DNA from: an uncultured Clostridia bacterium
GTDB lineage: Bacteria > Bacillota > Clostridia > Christensenellales > Aristaeellaceae
Direction of reading: 5' to 3'
Assembly: GCA_947600345.1 (NCBI GenBank)
Contig: CANQGC010000077.1
Span: 1 to 10,886, forward strand
Length of the DNA: 10,886 bases
The translations under genes were made by a program, and so were the position numbers. Every line of letters begins with the position of its first letter. Position 1 is the first letter of the stretch. Shown piece by piece: positions 5,426 to 10,886 of this stretch. A model generated the notes under the pieces. That model worked only from the letters and a program-made list of their open reading frames with translations. It had not been told where the DNA came from and searched no databases.

Positions 5426-7192
5426 TTACGACTTCCTCGTCTCGATCTCATCCCGCAATTTCGCGATCAGCTCGTCGACGGTCATGACGGTGGTTTCGTC
5501 GGTGTCGCGGTTGCGGACGGAGACGGTGTTGCTCTCGACTTCCTTGGCGCCGATGATCAGCATGTAGGGGACGCGGTCGATCTGGCGGGCTTCGCGGATC
5601 TTGTAACCGATCTTGTCGCTGCGGTCGTCCAGGCCCACGCGGATCTTCGCGGCGTTGAGCTTCTCATAGACGGACTTCGCGTAGTCCGCGCTCTTGTCGG
5701 AGACGGACATCACGCGCACCTGCTCGGGGGCGAGCCAGGTGGGGAACTTGCCGGCGTAGTGCTCGGTCAGTATGCCGATGAAGCGCTCGATGGAGCCGAA
5801 GCACACGCGGTGAATCATGATCGGGCGCTCCTTCTGGCCGTTCTCGGCGGTGTACTCCAGCTGGAAGTTCAGCGGCATCTGGAAGTCGAGCTGGATCGTG
5901 CCGCACTGCCAGGTGCGGCCGATGCTGTCCTGCAGGTGGAAGTCGATCTTCGGGCCGTAGAACGCGCCGTCGCCCTCGTTGATGGTGTAGTCCAGGCCCA
6001 GCTTCTCCAGCGCGCCCTTCAGGCCGTTGGTCGCGGCCTCCCAGTCCTCATCGGAGCCCATCGAGTTCTCCGGACGGGTCGAGAGTTCCACGAAGTAGGT
6101 GAAGCCGAATTTGGTGTAGACCTGGTTGATGAGGTGCACCACGTTCACGATCTCGTCGGTGATCTGGTCGCGGCGCATGAAGATGTGCGCGTCGTCCTGG
6201 GTGAAGCAGCGCACGCGGAACAGGCCGTGCAGCGCGCCGCGCAGCTCGTGGCGGTGCACCAGGCCCAGCTCGCCCACGCGCATCGGCAGCTCGCGGTAGG
6301 AGTGGGGCTCGCTGCCGTAGACCATCACGCCGCCGGGGCAGTTCATGGGCTTGACGCAGTAGACCTCGTCGTCGATGATCGTCGAGTACATGTTGTCCTT
6401 GTAGTGATCCCAGTGGCCGCTGGTCTCCCACAGGTGGCGGTTGAGGATGATGGGCGTGGAGATCTCCACATAGCCGTTCGCCCGGTGCAGCTCGCGCCAG
6501 TAGTCGATCAGTTCATTTTTGAGGATCATGCCGTTGGGCAGGAAGAACGGGAAGCCCGGGCCCTCGTCCCGGAGCATGAACAGCTTCATCTCCTTGCCGA
6601 TCTTGCGGTGGTCGCGGCGGGCGGCCTCCTCCATCAGCTTCAGGTGGGCGTCCAGCTCCTCCTGGGTGGGGAAGGCGATGCCGTTGATGCGGGTGAGCAT
6701 CACGTTGTTCTTGTCGCCCTTCCAGTACGCGCCGGACTGCTGCGTGACCTTGAACGCCTTCAAAGCCTTGGTGTAGGTCAGGTGCGGGCCGATGCACATG
6801 TCGATGTAGTCGCCCTGCTGGAAGAAGCTGATCTCGGCGTCCTCGGGCAGGTCGTCGATGTGCTCGAGCTTGTACTTCTCGTGGCGCTCCTCCATCAGCT
6901 TCTTGGCCTCGTTGCGGGGCAGTATGAAGGGCTTGATCGGCAGGTTCTCCTTGACGATCTTCTTCATCTCGGCCTCGATGGCGGCCAGGTCCTCGTCGGT
7001 GAGCTTGCGCTCGCCCAGGTCCACGTCGTAGTAGAAGCCGTTGTCGGTGGCGGGGCCGTAGCCGAAGTCCGCGCCGGGATAGAGGCGGGAGATGGCCTGA
7101 GCCATGACGTGCGCGGCGGTGTGGCGGATGACGTGCAGCTTCTCCTCCTCGGGGCACTCTGCGACGTGGCCGTCCTTGTAGATTACCTTCAT
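5426..7192 (-). CDS. thrS: Threonyl-tRNA synthetase lacking the TGS domain
   Basis: 588 residues. It attaches threonine to tRNA(Thr) in the cytoplasm (class II synthetase). The editing domain has HTAAH (H24, H28) and CIGPH (C133, H137), which remove mischarged serine. The catalytic core has motif 2 around residues 313-331 (RHELRGALHGLFRVRCFTQD) and motif 3 near 461-470 (HRVCFGSIER). The zinc ligands C285 (NCPGG), H336 (DDAHIF) and H461 are all present. The anticodon-binding domain runs from about 490 to the end. The usual N-terminal TGS domain of about 60 residues is missing: only about 20 residues precede the editing domain. ATG 7192 has AAGGAAGG upstream. An open frame continues to 7294, but it runs through the T-box terminator and is not a real extension. 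Expression should follow threonine supply through the T-box at 7193-7439. Confidence 0.97.
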   Translation of the reverse strand: MKVIYKDGHVAECPEEEKLHVIRHTAAHVMAQAISRLYPGADFGYGPATDNGFYYDVDLGERKLTDEDLAAIEAEMKKIVKENLPIKPFILPRNEAKKLMEERHEKYKLEHIDDLPEDAEISFFQQGDYIDMCIGPHLTYTKALKAFKVTQQSGAYWKGDKNNVMLTRINGIAFPTQEELDAHLKLMEEAARRDHRKIGKEMKLFMLRDEGPGFPFFLPNGMILKNELIDYWRELHRANGYVEISTPIILNRHLWETSGHWDHYKDNMYSTIIDDEVYCVKPMNCPGGVMVYGSEPHSYRELPMRVGELGLVHRHELRGALHGLFRVRCFTQDDAHIFMRRDQITDEIVNVVHLINQVYTKFGFTYFVELSTRPENSMGSDEDWEAATNGLKGALEKLGLDYTINEGDGAFYGPKIDFHLQDSIGRTWQCGTIQLDFQMPLNFQLEYTAENGQKERPIMIHRVCFGSIERFIGILTEHYAGKFPTWLAPEQVRVMSVSDKSADYAKSVYEKLNAAKIRVGLDDRSDKIGYKIREARQIDRVPYMLIIGAKEVESNTVSVRNRDTDETTVMTVDELIAKLRDEIETRKS

Positions 7193-7439
7193 GTGACTTT
7201 CCTTCCTTTCTCGTCGAGGGGACGAAAAAAAGCGCCCCCGGATGTTCTCCAAGGGCGCTGAATCAGCGCGGTTCCACCTTGATTTTTCACTCAAGAGACC
7301 CCGTAACGCGGGTCAGGCGGCGGCGCTCTTCGCGCGCGGCTCGGGAGCGGTCTCGGTCGCGTCCGCACGGGCAGCTCGCAGCAATGCTGTCCTCTCTGGG
7401 GAGCGGAGGATGCGGCGTCGGTCTCCTTCATCGCCTCTG
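7193..7439 (-). promoter_or_regulatory. T-box leader controlling thrS
   Basis: The T-box sequence AAGGTGGAACCGCG lies at 7280-7267 on the minus strand. It is followed by a terminator stem, AGCGCCC (7259-7253) with GGGCGCT (7237-7231), and a run of seven Ts (7230-7224). Upstream are stem I features: GATGAAGGAGA near the 5' end, a CAGAGAGG loop and a GCTGC-rich distal segment. Two ACC triplets, 7351-7349 in GAGACCGCTCCCGAG and 7357-7355, are candidate specifier codons. Both code for threonine, which matches the downstream gene. Uncharged tRNA(Thr) would pair with the specifier and the T-box bulge, stabilise the antiterminator and switch thrS on. I have not folded the full leader. Confidence 0.92.
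7224..7259 (-). terminator. T-box attenuator terminator of thrS
   Basis: A 7-bp GC stem (AGCGCCC with GGGCGCT) with a loop of about 15 bases is followed by TTTTTTT. It lies directly after the T-box motif, so it is the conditional terminator of that switch. Confidence 0.85.
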
Positions 7440-7445
7440 GGGGAT

Positions 7446-7474
7446 ATTGTAGCACGAGTGTTCCTGCGCGTCAA
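7446..7474 (-). promoter_or_regulatory. Promoter of the thrS T-box transcript
   Basis: On the minus strand TTGACG (7474-7469) and TACAAT (7451-7446) are 17 bases apart. Transcription should begin near 7439, just before the first T-box helix. Confidence 0.75.
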
Positions 7475-7514
7475 TTGTCTGCGCGGAGTTTTAACCGAGG
7501 AGGCGCGGAAAGCG

Positions 7515-7534
7515 CAATGCGCGGCAACGCATTG
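7515..7534. promoter_or_regulatory. Inverted repeat over the antitoxin promoter, candidate autoregulatory operator
   Basis: CAATGCG (7515-7521) and CGCATTG (7528-7534) are perfect inverted repeats around a 6-base spacer. The right arm overlaps the first bases of the -35 hexamer (7532-7537). Ribbon-helix-helix antitoxins usually repress their own promoter by binding such repeats. The repeat is visible; binding is inferred. Confidence 0.45.
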
Positions 7535-7560
7535 ACAACGCAGTGCATTTTGCGTATAAT
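7532..7560 (+). promoter_or_regulatory. Perfect-consensus promoter of the antitoxin gene
   Basis: TTGACA (7532-7537) and TATAAT (7555-7560) with a 17-base spacer match the sigma-A consensus at all 12 positions. Unchecked, this would be very strong, which makes repression at the overlapping inverted repeat plausible. Confidence 0.8.
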
Positions 7561-7594
7561 AGAGGTGCAAAGACGTGCAAAGGAGGCGCAATTC

Positions 7595-7876
7595 ATGGCA
7601 AACACCGTCAATTTCAGCGTCCGACTGGACAGCGAACTCAAGCGGGAGTGCGAGGAGCTCTTTGGCGAACTGGGCCTGAACCTCACCACCGCCATCAACG
7701 TATTTCTGCGCAGATCGCTGCAGGTGGGCGGACTCCCCTTCGAGGTGCGGCAGGATCGCCCGAACAAGGAGACCATCGCCGCCATGCTCGAAGCCGAACG
7801 CATCGCGCACGACCCGAACGTCAAACATTATACCGATCTCGATGAAATGTTCGAGGAGCTGAAAAAGGGAGAATAG
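7595..7876 (+). CDS. RelB/DinJ-family antitoxin, solitary
   Basis: 93 residues. The N-terminal half fits a ribbon-helix-helix DNA-binding fold: strand TVNFSVRLDSELK (residues 4-16), helix ECEELFGELG, then the family hallmark GLNLTTAINVFLRRS (27-41) and GGLPFE (45-50). The acidic C-terminal tail (about 78-93, YTDLDEMFEELKK) is the part that normally wraps the RelE/YafQ-type toxin. ATG 7595 has AAAGGAGG upstream; the frame continues left but only through promoter sequence. No toxin gene follows: a GC-rich terminator starts nine bases after the stop and the next gene is argS. It may be a relic, may act with a toxin elsewhere, or may serve as a plain regulator. Confidence 0.88.
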   Translation: MANTVNFSVRLDSELKRECEELFGELGLNLTTAINVFLRRSLQVGGLPFEVRQDRPNKETIAAMLEAERIAHDPNVKHYTDLDEMFEELKKGE

Positions 7877-7884
7877 ACCGCCAA

Positions 7885-7932
7885 CCGCCGCCGCGCGAGG
7901 GCTTCCCCTTTGCGGGCGGCGGCCTGATTTTT
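7885..7932 (+). terminator. Intrinsic terminator after the antitoxin gene
   Basis: CCGCCGCC (7885-7892) pairs with GGCGGCGG (7915-7922), extended inward by a GC/GC pair, and is followed by CCTGATTTTTAA. It closes the antitoxin gene as a single-gene unit. Confidence 0.75.
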
Positions 7933-7965
7933 AACTCCCCTCCCCTGTACCAATTCCCGAATATT

Positions 7966-7974
7966 TGGTATAAT
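7966..7974 (+). promoter_or_regulatory. Extended -10 promoter of argS
   Basis: TGG directly before TATAAT (7969-7974) gives an extended -10. The matching -35 position (7946-7951, TGTACC) is poor, so the promoter would rely on the extended element. The predicted start near 7981 leaves a leader of about 30 bases with no T-box, unlike thrS. Confidence 0.65.
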
Positions 7975-8012
7975 AGGGCTTGAGATTTGATTCAAACGGA
8001 GTTGATGCGATC

Positions 8013-9722
8013 ATGGACTTCAAGCTCTCCATTGCGAACGAGATCCTTGCGGCGGCGAAGCGCGCCTTTGGCGGCGCGGAGCTGAACGCGGCGGACGTGG
8101 CCGCGGCGCTCGAGCTACCGCCGAACCCGGAGATGGGCGACTACGCCTTCCCCTGCTTCAAGCTCTCCAAGGCGCTGCGCAAGTCGCCGATGATGATCTC
8201 CGACGCGCTGGCGGCGGAGATCAGGGCCGACTACCTCAGCCGCGTGAAGTCGGTCAAGGGCTACCTGAACTTCTTCCTGGACCGCGCCACCTACGCCGAG
8301 CGCGTGGTCGAGGCCGTGCTGAGCCAGGGCGAGCGCTACGGCTCGGACGACTCCGGCGCCGGCAAGACCGTGGTGCTGGACTACTCCTCCATCAACATCG
8401 CCAAGCGCTTCCACATCGGCCACCTGTCCACCACGATGATCGGCAACGCGCTCTATAAGCTCTACCAATTCTTCGGCTGGCGGGCCGTGGGCGTCAACCA
8501 CCTGGGCGACTGGGGCACGCAGTTCGGCAAGATGATCGCGGCCTACAAGCGCTGGGGCGACCATGACACCGTGGCCCGGGGCGGCGTGGACGAGATGGTC
8601 AAGCTCTACGTGCGCTTCAACGCCGAGGCCAAGGAGAACGAAGCCCTCAACGACGAGGGCCGCGCCTGGTTCAAGCGCATCGAGGACGGCGACCCCGAGG
8701 CGCTGGAGATCTTCGAGTGGTTCAAGAGCGTGACCCTGGCCGACGCCGGGCGCGTCTACGACCTGCTGGGCGTGAAGTTCGACTCCTACGCCGGCGAGAG
8801 CTTCTACAACGACAAGATGGGCCCGATCATCGAAATCCTGAAGGAGAAGGGCCTGCTCAAGGAAGACAAGGGCGCGCAGATCGTGGATCTCGAGCCCTAC
8901 GGCATGCCCCCGGCGCTGATCCTGCGCTCCGACGGCGCGACACTCTACATCACCCGCGACCTGGCCGCGGCCAAGTACCGCAAGGACACCTATAACTTCG
9001 ATAAGTCGCTCTACGTGGTCGCCTACCAGCAGGACCTGCACTTCCGGCAGCTGTTCAAGGTGCTGGAACTGATGGGCTACGACTGGGCGAAGGACTGCGA
9101 ACACGTGGCCTTCGGCATGGTCAGCTACGAGGGCCAGTCGCTGTCCACGCGTGAGGGCCGGATCGTCTACCTGGAGGATCTGCTCAACGAAGCCATCTCC
9201 AAGTCCCGCGCCATCATCGAGGAGAAGAGCCCGGAGCTGGAGGATAAGGACGGCGTGGCGCGGCAGGTTGGCGTGGGCGCGGTGGTGTTCTTCGCGCTGT
9301 ACAATAACCGCATCAAAGATATCGACTTCAGCTGGGACCGCGCGCTGAACTTTGACGGCGAGACCGGGCCGTACGTGATGTATACCCATGCCAGGTGCTG
9401 CTCGGTGCTGCGCAAGGCCGGGGAATGCGACGCGGAGCCGGACTTCAAGGCGCTGGATGACCCGGAGGCGCAGGACGTGGTGCGGCTGCTGGAGCAGTTC
9501 CCGGAGACGTGCAAGAGCGCGCTGAATAAGAGCGAGCCGTCGATGATTACCAGGTATAGCGTGGATCTGGCGCAGGCTTATAATAAGTTTTATTATGAGC
9601 ATAAGGTCATGGTGGATGAGCAGGGCACGCGGAAGGCGAGGCTGATGCTGACGGAGGCCGCGAAGCAGACCATCGCCAAGGCGCTGGATCTGATCGGCCT
9701 GGACGCGCCGGAGCGGATGTAG
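8013..9722 (+). CDS. argS: Arginyl-tRNA synthetase
   Basis: 569 residues, the usual length. It charges tRNA(Arg) with arginine in the cytoplasm (class I synthetase). An N-terminal additional domain covers about residues 5-90 (NPEMGDYAFPCFKLSKALRK). The catalytic domain has HIGH exactly at 134-137 (KRFHIGHLST) and the second signature in its usual ArgRS-altered form, SLSTREG (376-382). A helical DALR anticodon-binding domain runs from about 455 to the end (THARCCSVLRK near its start). ATG 8013 is preceded by CGGAG 11 bases away. An in-frame TTG at 7980 lies at the predicted transcription start and is not used. A hairpin repeat (9738-9778) follows. Confidence 0.96.
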   Translation: MDFKLSIANEILAAAKRAFGGAELNAADVAAALELPPNPEMGDYAFPCFKLSKALRKSPMMISDALAAEIRADYLSRVKSVKGYLNFFLDRATYAERVVEAVLSQGERYGSDDSGAGKTVVLDYSSINIAKRFHIGHLSTTMIGNALYKLYQFFGWRAVGVNHLGDWGTQFGKMIAAYKRWGDHDTVARGGVDEMVKLYVRFNAEAKENEALNDEGRAWFKRIEDGDPEALEIFEWFKSVTLADAGRVYDLLGVKFDSYAGESFYNDKMGPIIEILKEKGLLKEDKGAQIVDLEPYGMPPALILRSDGATLYITRDLAAAKYRKDTYNFDKSLYVVAYQQDLHFRQLFKVLELMGYDWAKDCEHVAFGMVSYEGQSLSTREGRIVYLEDLLNEAISKSRAIIEEKSPELEDKDGVARQVGVGAVVFFALYNNRIKDIDFSWDRALNFDGETGPYVMYTHARCCSVLRKAGECDAEPDFKALDDPEAQDVVRLLEQFPETCKSALNKSEPSMITRYSVDLAQAYNKFYYEHKVMVDEQGTRKARLMLTEAAKQTIAKALDLIGLDAPERM

Positions 9723-9737
9723 GCGGGAGAAACGCGA

Positions 9738-9778
9738 GGCAGGACTTTGGGCCCATCTACGGGCCCAAAGTCCGTCGG
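9738..9778 (-). repeat. Single GGACT-type hairpin after argS
   Basis: The 13-bp arms GGACTTTGGGCCC (9742-9754) and GGGCCCAAAGTCC (9761-9773) are perfectly paired. Read on the minus strand the loop is GTAGAT, with CGAC before and TGC after, the same flanks and loop as the first hairpin of the repeats at 578 and 952. It may end argS transcription but lacks a T-run. Here the element stands alone, without an AAATC-type partner. Confidence 0.65.
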
Positions 9779-9802
9779 AAGCACGCGGCAGCAAAAGGGA
9801 GA

Positions 9803-10082
9803 ATCCAAGGAACCTCAGGTTCCTTGGCAAGGATTCTTAAGGGACAGAGTCCCTTAAGCAGGTCCGGGCAGCGCCCGAATCGGGTCTGGGCGGAGCCCAG
9901 CATCGGCCCGCGGTACAAAATCAAGCCGGGCAATTCGAACAAAGCCCCCATCTCCCCCATACCGCGGGCCGACGCGGCGATTTTTTGGCCGGGTCCGGAA
10001 ATCCCCAGTGGGGATTCCGGACCCGGCCAAAAGAGCCGCACTAACTCGCACCGCGCGAAGCGCGGTGCTTGGGCGACGCTGC
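9803..10082 (+). repeat. Left copy of a long hairpin-rich inverted repeat
   Basis: About 280 bases, matching the reverse complement of 10630-10886. Structures in order: CCAAGGAACC/GGTTCCTTGG (9805-9827); CTTAAGGGAC/GTCCCTTAAG (9836-9858); two tandem 22-23-base units with small stems CGGGC/GCCCG (9865-9877) and CTGGGC/GCCCAG (9886-9900); a 12-bp long-range stem 9904-9915 with 9960-9971; a small GCCG/CGGC stem then GATTTTTT (near 9969-9986), a possible terminator; a stem of about 19 bp, 9987-10006 with 10010-10028; and GCACCGCGC/GCGCGGTGC (10048-10068). No credible gene lies inside. The next gene's ribosome binding site follows about 25 bases after the repeat ends. Confidence 0.8.
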
Positions 10083-10121
10083 ATCATCCAGCCAAATCGA
10101 AGTTTATGGAGGAATCAAATA

Positions 10122-10589
10122 ATGCCTCAGATGAATAAAGGTGGCAAATTTATATTCGGAAAATCATTGATTCGGAGTGATGGCGTGCTGCAATTTCCAC
10201 CTCAGGCGATTCAAGAGTATAATATCGCAGCAGAAGGGAAGGTTTATCTGTTTTCGGGTAGCAAAAGCACAGGCGGGTTTTGCGTTACACGGAAAGGATT
10301 GCTTGAACCATCCAAACTCGGACATATCATCACCGAGACACCAGAATTGAGAGAATATACTTCAAAGCAAGGTGATTTCATCAAGTATAAAGGGCGTTCC
10401 TATACTTGGGTAAGTATTACAGAAGATGGAAGAATCGCGCTGACAGAAGACATGATGAAGTTTCTGAAAATTGGAATTGGGATGAAACTATTGTCGATTC
10501 GCAGCAGTGATATTGCATTTACAATGGGTGCTTATGGAAGGTTAGTTGAGGAATCAATGAAACACGAAAGCGAAATTCCAATATACTGA
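10122..10589 (+). CDS. Internally duplicated AbrB-like protein, probable DNA-binding regulator
   Basis: 155 residues. I recognise no named family, but the chain contains two copies of one pattern. Residues 17-48 (IRSDGVLQFPPQAIQEYNI and on) align without gaps to 99-130 (ITEDGRIALTEDMMKFLKI and on). Each is followed by FxxxxxGxL (53-61 and 133-141). DG(R/V)-hydrophobic, then a helix, then I-x-x-G-x-K-hydrophobic, is the signature of SpoVT/AbrB swapped-hairpin DNA-binding domains, so a tandem AbrB-like fold is a reasonable guess. The first unit also has SGSKSTGGF. ATG 10122 has GGAGG nine bases upstream. The gene is visibly poorer in G+C than argS and sits between two inverted hairpin-rich repeats, which suggests horizontal origin. 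No clear promoter is visible. Confidence 0.7.
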   Translation: MPQMNKGGKFIFGKSLIRSDGVLQFPPQAIQEYNIAAEGKVYLFSGSKSTGGFCVTRKGLLEPSKLGHIITETPELREYTSKQGDFIKYKGRSYTWVSITEDGRIALTEDMMKFLKIGIGMKLLSIRSSDIAFTMGAYGRLVEESMKHESEIPIY

Positions 10590-10629
10590 GCGATTCAAAT
10601 TCCCGTTTGGCGGAGCATTGCGGGGATTC

Positions 10630-10886
10630 GCTGCGTTGCCAAGCACCGCGCTTCGTGCGGTGCGAGTTAGTGCGGCTCTTTTGAGCCGCGCCGGAATCCC
10701 CACTGGGGATTTCCGGCACAGCCCAAAAAGTCGCCGCGGCGGCCCGCGGGATGGGGGCGATGGAGCCTTTGTTCGCATTGCCTTACTTGATTTCGTCCCG
10801 CGGGCCGCTGCTGGGCTCCGCCCAGACCTGCTTAAGGGACTCTGTCCCTTAAGAATTCCTGCCAAGGAACCTGAGGTTCCTTGGAT
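10630..10886 (-). repeat. Right copy of the long hairpin-rich inverted repeat
   Basis: Read on the minus strand it follows the left copy from end to end, and it may run past the window edge. Matching stems are at 10862-10884, 10831-10853, 10811-10825, 10740-10751 with 10796-10807, 10683-10724 and 10643-10663. It has only one of the two tandem 22-23-base units found in the left copy. Several stem positions differ from the left copy yet remain paired. There is no gene between the stop at 10589 and the window end, and this repeat probably provides the 3' end of the AbrB-like gene. Confidence 0.8.

Noticed and set aside
5759..7261. Long open frame (about 500 codons) on the plus strand opposite thrS
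   Set aside because: It is the antisense shadow of thrS in GC-rich DNA: a monotonous Val/Ala/Leu/Asp/His composition, no ribosome binding site, and its end lies inside the T-box leader.
7242..7828. Open frames across the T-box leader and opposite the antitoxin gene
   Set aside because: They run through a structured leader, promoters and the antitoxin gene on the wrong strand, with no sensible protein features.
8115..9830. Long open frame (about 570 codons) on the minus strand opposite argS
   Set aside because: Same reason: a low-complexity shadow of argS that starts inside the repeat after the gene, with no ribosome binding site.
9757..10138. Open frames on both strands through the left inverted repeat, including an N-terminal extension of the AbrB-like protein from 10008
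   Set aside because: They translate palindromic repeat sequence. The AbrB-like gene has a proper ribosome binding site directly before ATG 10122.
9803..10886. Insertion sequence with terminal inverted repeats
   Set aside because: The repeats are far longer and more structured than IS ends, no transposase is encoded between them, and target duplications cannot be judged because the right end may lie outside the window.

Overview
The window looks like chromosomal DNA from a GC-rich member of the Clostridia, probably an uncultured gut or rumen lineage. The grounds are a T-box leader in front of a threonyl-tRNA synthetase gene, strong AGGAGG-type ribosome binding sites, TTGACA/TATAAT promoters with 17-base spacers, and XRE, RelB/DinJ and AbrB-like regulators. 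This placement is an inference from style; there is no rRNA or other marker gene here.

Layout, left to right. (1) The last 30 codons of a probable amidohydrolase-family gene. (2) A small two-helix membrane protein behind a near-consensus promoter. (3) A gene-free stretch (541-930) holding two convergent copies of a two-hairpin repeat. (4) A PHP-family phosphoesterase (minus) and a sirtuin (plus), transcribed divergently from promoters whose -35 hexamers overlap on opposite strands. (5) A two-gene XRE regulator operon (minus), divergent from two secreted proteins (plus). The second secreted protein is a signal peptide, a peptidoglycan-binding domain, a seven-repeat RCC1-like propeller and an EF-hand loop. 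Two matching operator-like sites lie between the divergent units. (6) thrS (minus) with a complete T-box leader, back to back with a solitary RelB/DinJ antitoxin gene that has its own promoter and terminator and no toxin. (7) argS (plus). (8) A low-GC gene for an internally duplicated, probably AbrB-like protein, bracketed by two long inverted copies of a hairpin-rich repeat. The right copy reaches the end of the window.

How it fits together. argS, thrS, the PHP gene and the sirtuin look like ordinary chromosomal genes. The XRE pair plus the two secreted proteins looks like one regulated accessory module. The most unusual content is non-coding. One family of hairpins keeps its flanks and loop but changes both arms together (five copies). 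A second, larger repeat contains about six hairpins, and its two copies show paired, compensating base changes. Both families behave like structured nucleic-acid elements rather than simple sequence repeats, and the second encloses a gene of foreign base composition.
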